64,000 nt of DNA from Thalassomonas sp. RHCl1 (GTDB taxonomy: Bacteria; Pseudomonadota; Gammaproteobacteria; Enterobacterales; Alteromonadaceae). Positions within the stretch are counted from its first letter, which is position 1; each line of letters opens with the position of its first letter. A program made the translations under genes and the position numbers. The notes beneath the pieces are model-generated. The model ran no database searches. It worked only from the letters and a program-made list of their open reading frames with translations, and had not been told where the DNA came from. The stretch covers positions 930,001 to 994,000 of the forward strand of contig NZ_CANDNZ010000002.1 in the NCBI RefSeq assembly GCF_947387555.1, in the 5' to 3' direction. This document shows positions 55,195 to 63,770 of the stretch, piece after piece.

Positions 55195-57357
55195 CTAGTC
55201 CACCGCCACCAGCGTCGGTTTTTTACGCGGCCCTTTTTCCACCACTTTCGTCTCGACCTGCTCGCCGCTCACCAGAGCGGTAAGATCTATCACCCGATCT
55301 GCCATATCTATGGTTTCTTTGCGGTGAGCGATCATGATCCGGGTCACCCCCATATTTTTAAGCACCTGGTTGATCTTTCTTTCGGTTTCTATATCCAGGG
55401 CGCTGCTGGCCTCGTCAAGAAACAATACTTTCGGCTTTTTATACAGGGCCCGTGCAATCAGCACCCTTTGTACCTGGCCGCCGGACAGGGTACTGCCCAT
55501 GTCGCCGGCCAGGGAATGAAAGCCCATGGGCATAGCCTGGATATCGTCAAAGATATGGGCGTCTTTGGCCGCTTCCTCGAGCAATTCCAGATCTTGCTCT
55601 ATGGCAAAGAAGCTGATGTTTTCGCCGACAGAGCCTGATAACAGGTTATCTCCCTGCATCACCGCCGAGGTCACGCTGCGGTAATTATTCAAACCGATTT
55701 GTTTGATATCTTTGCCGTCAAGCAACACCGCCCCCGAAGTCGGCGGCATCAGCCCCATAATAATCTTCATCAAAGTAGTTTTGCCGAAGCCCGACGGCGC
55801 GGTCAGCACCACGCATTCCCCGGCTTCTATGGTCAGCGACAAGTCCTTAAACAAAAAGGGCTCATTGTCGTTATAGCGATAGCTGATCTCTTTTAGCTCG
55901 ATTTTACCGTCCACCTTTTGCAGCGCGGGAAAATCGGTTTCCAGCGCTTCTTCCTGATCTTCCAGGGCAATATCGGCAATGCGGGATAGATGCAACCCCA
56001 GCATGCGCCATTCGAATATTTTCTCCAACAAGGTTTGCGAGCTCAGGGCAAATTGCTGACGATAGGCCAAAAAGGCAAAAAACATGCCCATGGTCAGGGC
56101 ATCGCCAAGCACCAGGCTGGCGCCGAGCCAGATCAAGAAAACATATTCCAGGCCATAGAGCAGCTCCTGGAAAGTACTGGTGGCTATGGTCAAACGGCCA
56201 AGCTTGATATCGGCATTCATCCAGTCGGCATTGGCATTTTCCAGCTTAGACTGGCGTATGGCCTCACCGCTGAAGATTTTGACCGGTTGTACCGAGCGTA
56301 TCGACTCATAAAACAAACCATCGCTGGAGGCGCGCAGTTGCAAACTTTCCTTGGTGGAATTGCGGATCCGGGGATAAAGCACCACACGGGAGATGGCATA
56401 AAGAGAGACGGCGCCAACCGTCACCAGTGCCAGCGCAGGACTGAAGATAAACATCATGCTCAGGGTCAGCAGCGCCATCACCCCGTCGATGGCGCCTTCG
56501 ACAAAACCTTCACTTAAAAGTTTTTTAACATAATCCAGGCTCTGGAACCGGGAAATAATATCCCCGATAAAACGTTTGCCGAACCAGCCCATGGGCAGGC
56601 GCAATAAATGCCGGAATAAATTAGAAACCAGCTGGATCCCTAAGGTGGTACGCAAAAACAAAATCACCCAGGAGCGAAACGCCTTGGTCGCTACCTGCAG
56701 CAACATCAGCAAACTAAAACCTATGCCTAACACCAGCAAAAAACTGCGATCACTGGTCACAACCACATTATCCACCACCAGCTGGATAAAATAAGGCGAG
56801 AGCAGCGCCAGTAATTGCAAGGTCAGGGATAAAATCAAGATCTGGCTTAAGCTGCGTTTAATGCCGGTGATACTGCGCCACAGCACAGAAAAACCGAGCT
56901 TGATTTCTTCATCCTTGCTTTTAAAGTCTTCCGTCGGCCTTAATTCCAGTGCAATGCCGGTGTAGGACTTGGAGGCCTCGGCCCAGCTATAAAAAGCTTC
57001 CCCTTTACCGGGATCGTGAATAATCAACCCGGTAGCGGTCACCTTTTTTAATACGACAAAATGGTTGAGGTCCCAGTGCAGGATCACAGGGACGGATAAA
57101 TTGACTAACTTGTCCATCTCAACCTTAACCGGGCGCCCGGTCAGGCTAAGCTGGGCACCGATGCCGATCAGCTGCTTAAGGTTGGCGCCCTTGAGACTAA
57201 CCGGATATTTCTTGCGGATAGTGAAAAGATCAATACGATGGCCATAATAATTGGCAATCATACAAATGCAGGCCAGACCGCATTCCGCCCCTTCACTTTG
57301 CAAGATCACCGGCAACTTACGGCGGCTACTGAAATTGAGCTTAGATAATAACTCCAT
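55195..57357 (-). CDS. Peptidase C39-ABC transporter for double-glycine peptides
   Basis: A 720-residue PCAT; the ATG at 57357 follows GAGAG. The N-terminal C39 peptidase has Cys26 (SEGAECGLAC), His99 (HWDLNHFVVL) and Asp115 (IIHDPGKG). Six membrane helices follow (about 160-450), then the ATPase with Walker A APSGFGKT, signature LSGGQVQR and Walker B VLFLDEASSALD. It cuts leaders after Gly-Gly and pumps the core peptide out, working with HlyD and an outer-membrane channel. No TolC gene is in the operon, so a chromosomal TolC is presumably shared. Its substrates are most likely the two precursors at 59945 and 60670. Confidence 0.95.
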   Translation of the reverse strand: MELLSKLNFSSRRKLPVILQSEGAECGLACICMIANYYGHRIDLFTIRKKYPVSLKGANLKQLIGIGAQLSLTGRPVKVEMDKLVNLSVPVILHWDLNHFVVLKKVTATGLIIHDPGKGEAFYSWAEASKSYTGIALELRPTEDFKSKDEEIKLGFSVLWRSITGIKRSLSQILILSLTLQLLALLSPYFIQLVVDNVVVTSDRSFLLVLGIGFSLLMLLQVATKAFRSWVILFLRTTLGIQLVSNLFRHLLRLPMGWFGKRFIGDIISRFQSLDYVKKLLSEGFVEGAIDGVMALLTLSMMFIFSPALALVTVGAVSLYAISRVVLYPRIRNSTKESLQLRASSDGLFYESIRSVQPVKIFSGEAIRQSKLENANADWMNADIKLGRLTIATSTFQELLYGLEYVFLIWLGASLVLGDALTMGMFFAFLAYRQQFALSSQTLLEKIFEWRMLGLHLSRIADIALEDQEEALETDFPALQKVDGKIELKEISYRYNDNEPFLFKDLSLTIEAGECVVLTAPSGFGKTTLMKIIMGLMPPTSGAVLLDGKDIKQIGLNNYRSVTSAVMQGDNLLSGSVGENISFFAIEQDLELLEEAAKDAHIFDDIQAMPMGFHSLAGDMGSTLSGGQVQRVLIARALYKKPKVLFLDEASSALDIETERKINQVLKNMGVTRIMIAHRKETIDMADRVIDLTALVSGEQVETKVVEKGPRKKPTLVAVD

Positions 57358-57373
57358 CACTTAATCTCTCTTG

Positions 57374-58621
57374 CTAGTGTGTCTTGGTTAAAAGGGGCTC
57401 GAATACCCAGGCCAGCAAAGACCGGTTTTCTCCGAGCACATCGGCGTCGAGCAACATGCCCGGCTGAAGGTTGACCATCTTACCCTGGGCATCTATTTGC
57501 TGCTGCGCCAGCGCCACGGTTGCCCGGTAGGCCGGCTGGTCGATAAGGGTATCCACTTCCGCCTGGAAAGGCTCTATCAGGGTCTTGGAAATACTGTTTA
57601 TTTTTCCCTGGTGCAGACCGAATTTTTGGTAGGGAAAAGCCTGATAACGCAGTAAAATATCCTGCCCCGGCTCCACCAGGCCTATGGCGCTGGTGGGAAT
57701 ATAAATTTCCGCCACCAGCTGGCTGTCTTCGGGTAACAGGTTCATCAGCGGCCGGTTGGTTTCGGCAAAATGCCCCTGCTGATAAAAAATATTCGACACT
57801 ACCCCGGGACCCGGCGCCTTAATGTAATAAAACTTATCGGCGCGAATATCCGCCAGCTCCCGCTCCAGCAAGATCATCTGCTCCTGGTAGCCGACAATCA
57901 TGGTATTGCCCTTGATCTCAACATTACGCTTTCGCTTGTCGGCCTCTTTTGCCTGCGTCAGGAAATTGCGCCTTTTACGTGACAGGTTTTTTAAACTGAT
58001 GCGTTTTTCCAATACCTGCGCATATTTACTGTTGTATTCAGACTTGGAGATTTGCCGGTCTTTTAACAGCTTTTCCACTTGCGACAATTCAATGCTGAGC
58101 AGTTTCAGGTAATCTTTTTGCAGCGCTATCTCATCATTCACCTGGGCGGCTTCGTCGGTCAGGGTGGCCTGTCTGGCAATCACTTCTGCCAGTTCCAGTT
58201 GATTGAGATCCTGCTGAAAGGCGATCTTTTCCTTAAGCAGGTGGATACTTTGCTTGATGCTGGCGGATTTCTCATTGGCAACACTGGTATCGAGTCCCTG
58301 GCGGTCGGTGCGGATTTTATACAGCGGCTGTTCCTTAAGCACCACCTGCCCTTCCTTAACCAGTAATTCCTCAATCACCCCCGCCTGATAGGCCATCACT
58401 TTTTTAACCCCGGACGGTGTTTTCAAAATGCCTTTTACCGAAGTCGACTTGGTATAATCGCCAAAGGTTAAAAACAAGACGATGCATACCATCAGCAACA
58501 GGATAAAACCAGTGATCACGGCAAAAGATACCGGACGAATAAGCAGCACATCACCGTGACGGGCAATTTGTGCTTCCAATACCTCCTGCCGGTAAATTGA
58601 ACGTTTCTTCTTCACAACCAT
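57374..58621 (-). CDS. HlyD-family membrane fusion protein
   Basis: A 415-residue inner-membrane adaptor. A cytoplasmic N terminus is followed by one helix (VITGFILLLMVCIVLFLTF), a lipoyl-like half (YQAGVIEELLVKEGQVV), a long coiled-coil hairpin (about 105-225), the second lipoyl half (YYIKAPGPGVVSNIF) and a beta-barrel domain. It bridges the peptidase-ABC transporter to an outer-membrane channel. The PCAT gene starts 16 bases after its stop, so the two are one transcription unit. Confidence 0.92.
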   Translation of the reverse strand: MVVKKKRSIYRQEVLEAQIARHGDVLLIRPVSFAVITGFILLLMVCIVLFLTFGDYTKSTSVKGILKTPSGVKKVMAYQAGVIEELLVKEGQVVLKEQPLYKIRTDRQGLDTSVANEKSASIKQSIHLLKEKIAFQQDLNQLELAEVIARQATLTDEAAQVNDEIALQKDYLKLLSIELSQVEKLLKDRQISKSEYNSKYAQVLEKRISLKNLSRKRRNFLTQAKEADKRKRNVEIKGNTMIVGYQEQMILLERELADIRADKFYYIKAPGPGVVSNIFYQQGHFAETNRPLMNLLPEDSQLVAEIYIPTSAIGLVEPGQDILLRYQAFPYQKFGLHQGKINSISKTLIEPFQAEVDTLIDQPAYRATVALAQQQIDAQGKMVNLQPGMLLDADVLGENRSLLAWVFEPLLTKTH

Positions 58622-58681
58622 AATGCAAGTACCCGCAACAATCCCTGAAAAAATCTGCCTGTTAACATCCGAAGATCCCTG

Positions 58682-59719
58682 CTAGCTTACTTCCACCACA
58701 GCAATATCAGAAGTATACGCGGGACGTGTCGGGTAAGCTTGCGCCGGACAACTAAGCTCTTTTTCATCCAGGCTGATAAAACCCCGGGTCCAGATTTCCA
58801 TTTTTTCACCATCGAGGGCAAAATCGCCATTGCGGTCAATTTTGCCCAGCTTGTTACGCTCATCATTGAGCATAACGGTGCATTTTCCTATGGTGCCGTC
58901 GGCGCGGATCAATAATTGTCTCGGCATTGCTGCATAACAGATATAGGCATTGCCGCCATCAACATTTTTCACCCTGTCATCCAAAGTGTCAGACATTAAG
59001 TCTTTTATCTGGTCAACGCGCTCTTTGGCGTTTTTGGCGATATAACGGCTGGCATCGGACGTTTCAACGCCATCTCCCAGGTAATTTATTTTTTCTATCG
59101 TACAGGTATAGCGCTTATCCGCACCGAATTCCGACTTAATCTTACGGCATAAAGCCAGCATAGATTCACTATTTTGCTCGGTAATATGCAAGCGTAACAT
59201 CACGGTAAAATCAGCATCCAACTGCTGATATGACTTAAGGTTTGACCAGATTTGCTCAAAGCTGCCCTTACCATTGATTTGTACCCGGGTAGTATCATGA
59301 CATGCCTGATCACCGTCCAGAGTAATTTGATAGTCTTTGACCCCTAACGGAACAAAAGTTGAAAACATTTTATAATCAAGAAGGTAAGCATTAGTCGTCA
59401 TATGGGAGATATAAGTGAATTCATATTCATCCCGTAGCTGTTGAATATGGCTGCAAATATCGATAATCGCTTTTTGATTCAAGGTCGGTTCGCCACCGAA
59501 CCAGGAGATCATCAGGTTCTTCAAGGTCGGGGCTGCTTTCGTTAACAGATTCTTGATCCCTTCAACGGTATCTTCACTCATCTTGCCTATTTCAAAGTCT
59601 TCATAACAATAGGTACAGCGAAAATTGCATTTTTCCGTAGGGAGCAGGGTTAAATATAAATGCCCTTCACTGGCAGCTAGGATGTATTTTTTTTTGAAAT
59701 CAAATCCTTGATTATTCAT
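58682..59719 (-). CDS. Radical SAM peptide maturase with a shortened SPASM-like domain
   Basis: A 345-residue enzyme with AAGGAAG before the ATG. The radical SAM cluster motif is C31-x3-C35-x2-C38 (CNFRCTYC), with the SAM-binding GGEP at 75-78. The C-terminal domain has C261-x13-G-x4-C280, exactly the spacing that opens a SPASM/twitch domain, but then only Cys324 (LSCPAQAYP) before the protein ends. So it has the parts for at most one auxiliary cluster, more twitch-like than full SPASM. Known relatives make thioether, C-C or C-O crosslinks or epimerise residues in RiPP precursors. Precursor A lies directly upstream on the same strand. Confidence 0.88.
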   Translation of the reverse strand: MNNQGFDFKKKYILAASEGHLYLTLLPTEKCNFRCTYCYEDFEIGKMSEDTVEGIKNLLTKAAPTLKNLMISWFGGEPTLNQKAIIDICSHIQQLRDEYEFTYISHMTTNAYLLDYKMFSTFVPLGVKDYQITLDGDQACHDTTRVQINGKGSFEQIWSNLKSYQQLDADFTVMLRLHITEQNSESMLALCRKIKSEFGADKRYTCTIEKINYLGDGVETSDASRYIAKNAKERVDQIKDLMSDTLDDRVKNVDGGNAYICYAAMPRQLLIRADGTIGKCTVMLNDERNKLGKIDRNGDFALDGEKMEIWTRGFISLDEKELSCPAQAYPTRPAYTSDIAVVEVS

Positions 59720-59944
59720 TAGGTAGCTTCCTTATTATCATTCTTTTAGGAATTCATTTGTCAGCAGACAGCATGTATTTACTGTGCTTTTCCGGTATTC
59801 GCGGCATTTAAACGGATGGCTTTTTCAATTTCTCCTGCTAATTGAGCATGGCCAAGAATAATGCCGCATTATTGTTTGAGGATTTACAATACAAGTTACA
59901 ATAAAAAAAGCTTGTTATCGTAACAGTAAAAACACACCACCAGC

Positions 59945-60097
59945 CTATTCAAGCTCCATGCTACCGTTGCAGGTACAGTTATTTCCATTGTCACCGCCGG
60001 CAACTTCTTCTTCTAAAATATCCCTTTCCTCCTGAGCTATTTCGTTTAGAAATTTTTCTTTATTTTCTTCAATTTTTTTTTTATTTTCTTCCGTCAT
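59945..60097 (-). CDS. RiPP precursor A with double-glycine leader
   Basis: A 50-residue peptide found by translating the DNA. The leader is highly charged (MTEENKKKIEENKEKF, then AQEERDILEEEVAGG), with Gly34-Gly35 as the C39 cleavage site. The predicted core is DNGNNCTCNGSMELE (15 residues): Asn/Gly-rich around a Cys-Thr-Cys, with an acidic tail. AAGGA lies 8 bases before the ATG. It is the first gene of the minus-strand operon, 225 bases upstream of the radical SAM gene. The two Cys are the obvious sites for thioether or disulfide formation. Confidence 0.8.
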   Translation of the reverse strand: MTEENKKKIEENKEKFLNEIAQEERDILEEEVAGGDNGNNCTCNGSMELE

Positions 60098-60669
60098 GAT
60101 CTCGTCCTTTTTTTAAACTTGTAGAAATTTACAACCCATTAATAAATAAAGTTGCCATTTCAGTCTATGTAAAATAATGACTTAGACACACAAACTTCCA
60201 GTCAACAATCATCAATCATCAGCCACTTTGTAGGATTTTCACCCTGAATAAGTTCGAAAAACAACCTAAAATAATTGGCGAGATCTCTTGAAGCTCATTA
60301 TCCGGCAAGTATTTAGCACACATAACGGGTCAATTTATACCCCCTTTTCTACCTGTGTAACCAGAGTTCACCTGCTTGATAAAATGTGATTCAAAAAGGT
60401 TTGGGTATAAAAATAATCGACCAGGCAAATGCATGAAAAGGACTACTGCGTCAGCTTACCGCTAGCAGAGATATAGAAGAAACAGCATAACCGGGCACCA
60501 CCCAGATTTATTTTTGATTAAAACCGCTGATATCGCCTTTTTATTCCTGGCAACAGTAAAAATCAGTCATGAAGAGATGGTTTCCAGCCACTTTGACAGG
60601 GTTTATTTATCAGACCAGTCCCTTTGTCTATAGTTTTGCAATCACTAGCTTATTAGAGAAGGCACAAAC
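60098..60669. other. Divergent control region between the two precursor genes
   Basis: About 570 AT-rich bases between the divergent starts of precursor A (minus) and precursor B (plus). No further precursor-like frame is found. Both promoters should be here. A TTGACA lies at about 60594-60600 and a TATAGT about 27 bases later, too far apart for a standard promoter, so I do not assign one. Confidence 0.5.
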
Positions 60670-60810
60670 ATGGCAGAAAATATTCACTTTGATGATAACG
60701 AAGAACAACCACTTTCTGAGGAAGAATTGCAGGCATTAGAAGACGATATCCTTAACGAAGCCGCCGGCGGCACCAATGCGCCCCCCATCAGTCCTAATAT
60801 AGGTTGTTAA
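60670..60810 (+). CDS. RiPP precursor B with double-glycine leader
   Basis: A 46-residue peptide found by translating the DNA. The leader (MAENIHFDDNEEQPLSEEEL, then QALEDDILNEAAGG) has the acidic LSEEEL and Gly33-Gly34 that C39 exporters read. The predicted core TNAPPISPNIGC has 12 residues, three Pro and a C-terminal Cys. The leader end DDILNEAAGG resembles RDILEEEVAGG of precursor A, so both probably use the same exporter. AAGG precedes the ATG by about 8 bases. It reads away from the rest of the locus. Confidence 0.8.
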   Translation: MAENIHFDDNEEQPLSEEELQALEDDILNEAAGGTNAPPISPNIGC

Positions 60811-60818
60811 TTCCAATG

Positions 60819-60852
60819 CAGGCATGGGAATTATAAGTCATTCCCATGCCTG
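60819..60852 (+). terminator. Strong hairpin after precursor B
   Basis: CAGGCATGGGAAT and ATTCCCATGCCTG form a perfect 13-base stem around an 8-base loop, starting 8 bases after the precursor stop. There is no T-tract, so it may protect or end the short mRNA in another way, or act as a terminator with help. Confidence 0.55.
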
Positions 60853-60889
60853 TGATCTCACCACCGTTTTCAGGCGAAAGAGAATAGCA

Positions 60890-61234
60890 CTAAAGCATAT
60901 CCCGGTTGCAATAAGTCAGCTTTTCAAATTCGCTGACATTCATGGCAATATTGGCCACGTCCGGAAACATGGCAACAAGCTCAGTCACCATCTGCTTTGA
61001 TAAGGCAGCTTTTTGCTGGCAACTTCGCCCCTGCATAATACTGGCGAAAACATGAACAAAAGCCTCACGTGTTCCGCCAATGCTGTAACTGCTGTATGGA
61101 TTGATGCGTACTTTAATTTCACTTTCTTTAAATAAACCGGACGCCACAGCAGATAAATGCAACCGACGCAGAATCTCTTCTTCCGGCTGAAGCGTTAACA
61201 GCTCTGCACAGCAATCGACAACAAAATGCGGCAT
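60890..61234 (-). CDS. 5-carboxymethyl-2-hydroxymuconate isomerase family protein
   Basis: A 114-residue protein beginning MPHFVVDCCAELLTL. Pro2 matches the catalytic proline of the tautomerase fold after Met removal. The middle segment EIKVRINPYSSYSIGG fits CHMI (HpaF). CHMI shifts a double bond in homoprotocatechuate breakdown, but no other hpa gene is nearby, so the true role may differ. It lies 32 bases after the methyltransferase gene on the same strand, so the two are probably an operon. Confidence 0.7.
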   Translation of the reverse strand: MPHFVVDCCAELLTLQPEEEILRRLHLSAVASGLFKESEIKVRINPYSSYSIGGTREAFVHVFASIMQGRSCQQKAALSKQMVTELVAMFPDVANIAMNVSEFEKLTYCNRDML

Positions 61235-61266
61235 TTCACTCTCCTTAACTTTACCCGTGTTTATTT

Positions 61267-62040
61267 TTACGTGATTTTTTGGCCGGTGATAGAATAAACC
61301 AAGGGGATGGTTTGTCCTTTAAAGGGCAAGCAGTAACCCTGATCTTCAACATATTCAAGATCAGGGAAGCAATTATAGGGGCTGTAGGGATACTCTTGAA
61401 AACCTTCGATAGCAATACCGGCGTTAATCAAGGCGGTAATCACCTCACTCAGGGAGTGCGGCCAGGTATGCATGGTCGAAGTTTCGCCTGAGCAGTTTTC
61501 GGTATAAGTGCCCTCCTCTTCGATATCCGGCGTCTTAGAAGGAAAATAACCATAACCGGATAACACATCATTGAAGGGGTGAAATTCTACCAGGTAAAAA
61601 CGTCCCCCGGCTTTCAAGGAATTGGCAATAGTTTTCGCCCAAAGCTCCAAATCAGGCAACCAGCACAAAACGCCATAAGAAGTAAAAACAATATCAAACT
61701 GCTCTGTACTGGTTTCACCAAAACTATAAAGATCGCTGGTGATAAAACTGGCCGGTAAATCCACGGTTTGCGCCAGTTCTTTTGCTTGTGCTATGGCTTG
61801 TGATGACAAGTCAACCCCGGTTACCTTTGCGCCCAGGCGGGCCCAGGACAAAGTATCCAGGCCAAAATGGCATTGCAGATGGAGTAAGCTCTTGCCGTCG
61901 ACATCCCCCATCAGCTGCCGTTCAATGGGGTTAAGTGAAGAGTTACCGGCAATAAAGCCTTCGACATCATAAAATTTAGAGGCAACATGTACTTGGGTAC
62001 GCTTGTCCCATGCTTCTTTATTAATTTCCAGATAATCCAT
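61267..62040 (-). CDS. Class I SAM-dependent methyltransferase
   Basis: A 257-residue cytoplasmic enzyme. The SAM-binding Rossmann fold is visible: motif I LLHLQCHFGLDTLSWARLG, then the acidic residue in VTGVDLSSQAI, and FDIVFTSYGVLCWL. The C-terminal half (YTENCSGETSTMHTWPHSL, EYPYSPYNCFPDL) is typical of a small group of methyltransferases of unknown substrate. It lies near the RiPP locus but converges on it with the CHMI gene between, so a role in peptide modification is possible but not supported. Confidence 0.8.
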   Translation of the reverse strand: MDYLEINKEAWDKRTQVHVASKFYDVEGFIAGNSSLNPIERQLMGDVDGKSLLHLQCHFGLDTLSWARLGAKVTGVDLSSQAIAQAKELAQTVDLPASFITSDLYSFGETSTEQFDIVFTSYGVLCWLPDLELWAKTIANSLKAGGRFYLVEFHPFNDVLSGYGYFPSKTPDIEEEGTYTENCSGETSTMHTWPHSLSEVITALINAGIAIEGFQEYPYSPYNCFPDLEYVEDQGYCLPFKGQTIPLVYSITGQKIT

Positions 62041-62222
62041 ATTATTATTTTCTTTTCCTTTAACTGGTTTGAATATTATCGTTTTATTGTGGCTGACACC
62101 GCCAGTTTATGCACAGCGCGGTTGATGATAAAGGTTAACATCAATACCATTGCCGGGGGAAGTTCCTGTTTAAACGGAATAAAAAAATATATGGGCCAGG
62201 TTTAGCACTTCCGTGGTTAAGA

Positions 62223-62936
62223 TTAAATACCGGCAACTTCCTGCGCCGTTAATAAACGGCTTTCCCCCACTTTAAGCTGCTCCGTTAAGATTAATGAGCC
62301 GATAGCCACTCGATGCAAAGCAACAACAGGATTGCGAAAACGTCCAAACATACGTTTTATTTGGTGATATCGACCTTCAACCAGTGACACCATAGCCACA
62401 TGATCCGATATTATCTCTAACTTAGCCGGTTTCGTTGTGATCTTTTCATAGCCAAAATACATCCCTTGATTAAAGGCCTCAATGTAATCCTCATTGAGCT
62501 TATTTTGCAGGGTAACCCGGTATAGTTTTTCCACCTTTTTTTCCGGTGACGTTAAACGCTCAGACCAACGGCTGTCGTTGGTTAACAAGACCAAACCCGA
62601 AGTATTTAAATCGAGACGGCCGACAAGATGTAAACTCGCTTTATCGACACTTTCAGGCAAGTTAACGATATCAAGCACGGTTTTATGCTGTTCATCTTTT
62701 GTTGCACTGACCACGCCAACAGGCTTATGTAACATGACATAACTTGCTTCATTGGCTTGCAACACTTTGTTATCAAGAGAGATATGAGAGAATTTATCAA
62801 TAATCTGATCAATATTGTTGGCAATAGCACCATCAACCATAATACGTTTTTGGGCTAACATTAACCGGACATCCCGACGACTTACCTGACATTGTTTACT
62901 GATAAAGCGGTCGAGCCTTGATGTGCTTAATGTCAT
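62223..62936 (-). CDS. 16S/23S rRNA pseudouridine synthase (RsuA family)
   Basis: About 237 residues starting MTLSTSRLDRFISKQ; the ATG at 62936 follows AAGG. An N-terminal S4 RNA-binding domain (VSRRDVRLMLAQKRIMVDG) leads to the catalytic domain with GRLDLNTSGLVLLTND, whose Asp is the nucleophile, and VEGRYHQIKRMFG. Length and motifs fit RsuA, which makes pseudouridine 516 in 16S rRNA; RluB/RluE are the alternatives. A housekeeping gene, single. Confidence 0.88.
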   Translation of the reverse strand: MTLSTSRLDRFISKQCQVSRRDVRLMLAQKRIMVDGAIANNIDQIIDKFSHISLDNKVLQANEASYVMLHKPVGVVSATKDEQHKTVLDIVNLPESVDKASLHLVGRLDLNTSGLVLLTNDSRWSERLTSPEKKVEKLYRVTLQNKLNEDYIEAFNQGMYFGYEKITTKPAKLEIISDHVAMVSLVEGRYHQIKRMFGRFRNPVVALHRVAIGSLILTEQLKVGESRLLTAQEVAGI

Positions 62937-63004
62937 ATACAACCTTAATAAATAATACCTTTTAGTGCCATTTGCAGTGAGCCCTATTGTTAAGCTAAAT
63001 TCAC

Positions 63005-63343
63005 TCAGGCTTTCTTGACAAACTTCGCCGTCACCATCATTTCACCAGCACCATCCACTTTGCAGTCCAGCTGGTGATCCTTTCCTTCGACTATCCGCCT
63101 AATAACGGCTTTAGTGCCAACCTTAAGCACCTGAGAACTGCCTTTGATTTTAAGATCTTTAATCATGGTGACTTTATCACCTTCTGCCAGCAAGGTGCCG
63201 TTGGCATCTTTTACCGTAAAAGTCTCTTCTTCGCTCAAGGCTTGTGACGGGTTCCATTCATAGGCACATTCAGGGCAGATCAAATGGTTTTGATCTTGAT
63301 AAACGTATTCAGAATTACATTTTGGGCATGGAGGAAAGGACAT
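63005..63343 (-). CDS. yjdM: Zinc-ribbon protein YjdM (PhnA)
   Basis: A 112-residue protein with an N-terminal four-Cys zinc ribbon ([21 protein letters not shown]) and a C-terminal SH3-like barrel ([16 protein letters not shown], then [15 protein letters not shown]). This is the YjdM family, once called PhnA although unrelated to phosphonoacetate hydrolase. Function poorly known. Single gene. Confidence 0.9.
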   Translation of the reverse strand: MSFPPCPKCNSEYVYQDQNHLICPECAYEWNPSQALSEEETFTVKDANGTLLAEGDKVTMIKDLKIKGSSQVLKVGTKAVIRRIVEGKDHQLDCKVDGAGEMMVTAKFVKKA

Positions 63344-63770
63344 ACATGATTACTTCTTCAAATTATTCTTGCGCATATGGTAATGGCTCTCTTTTAGCTT
63401 GGCGAGCACATTCTATCGAATTCAGGGGATTTCTTGCCGGTTCTGAATAGGGGGTCCTCCATCAAAGCAGCCGGATTGGACACCACCGAGGGCTTTTAGC
63501 AACATCCATAGACAATAGCGCTATAACCTCAACACTTTCAATCTTACCTCGTCCATCAATAGTTATCTTTAACATCACCGAAGCCTCCAGATCACATGGA
63601 ATACATTAAAGACACGAAAACTAAGAATATTTGCAATTAATAACACAAACTCTATTGAAAGCTGAGCCAGGTTAGCAGTGGTTAACTACAGCCGCCCGGC
63701 TTATGGCTTATCAATAAAAAACGGCCAACTTTCAGCTGGCCGTTTCTATATGAGCCTATTCAGGCGTGAC
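63344..63770. other. Intergenic region with one possible micro-gene
   Basis: No certain gene. On the minus strand 63575-63462 encodes 37 residues (MLKITIDGRGKIESVEV and on), with GGAGG about 7 bases before its ATG, so a micro-protein or fragment is possible. A plus-strand frame at 63678-63932 is a shadow of the SymE-like gene and its terminator. Confidence 0.35.
63716..63745 (-). terminator. Intrinsic terminator of the SymE-like gene
   Basis: AAACGGCCA and TGGCCGTTT pair around a short loop; on the minus strand six T follow directly. It lies about 25 bases past the stop at 63771. Confidence 0.8.

Noticed and set aside
59779-59868. Minus-strand open stretch between precursor A and the radical SAM gene (GHAQLAGEIEKAIRLNAAN)
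   Set aside because: Protein-like and in the right place for another precursor, but it has no start codon and no double glycine. Perhaps the remnant of a lost gene.
60594-60632. TTGACA and TATAGT upstream of precursor B as a sigma-70 promoter
   Set aside because: The two boxes are about 27 bases apart, too far for a standard promoter.
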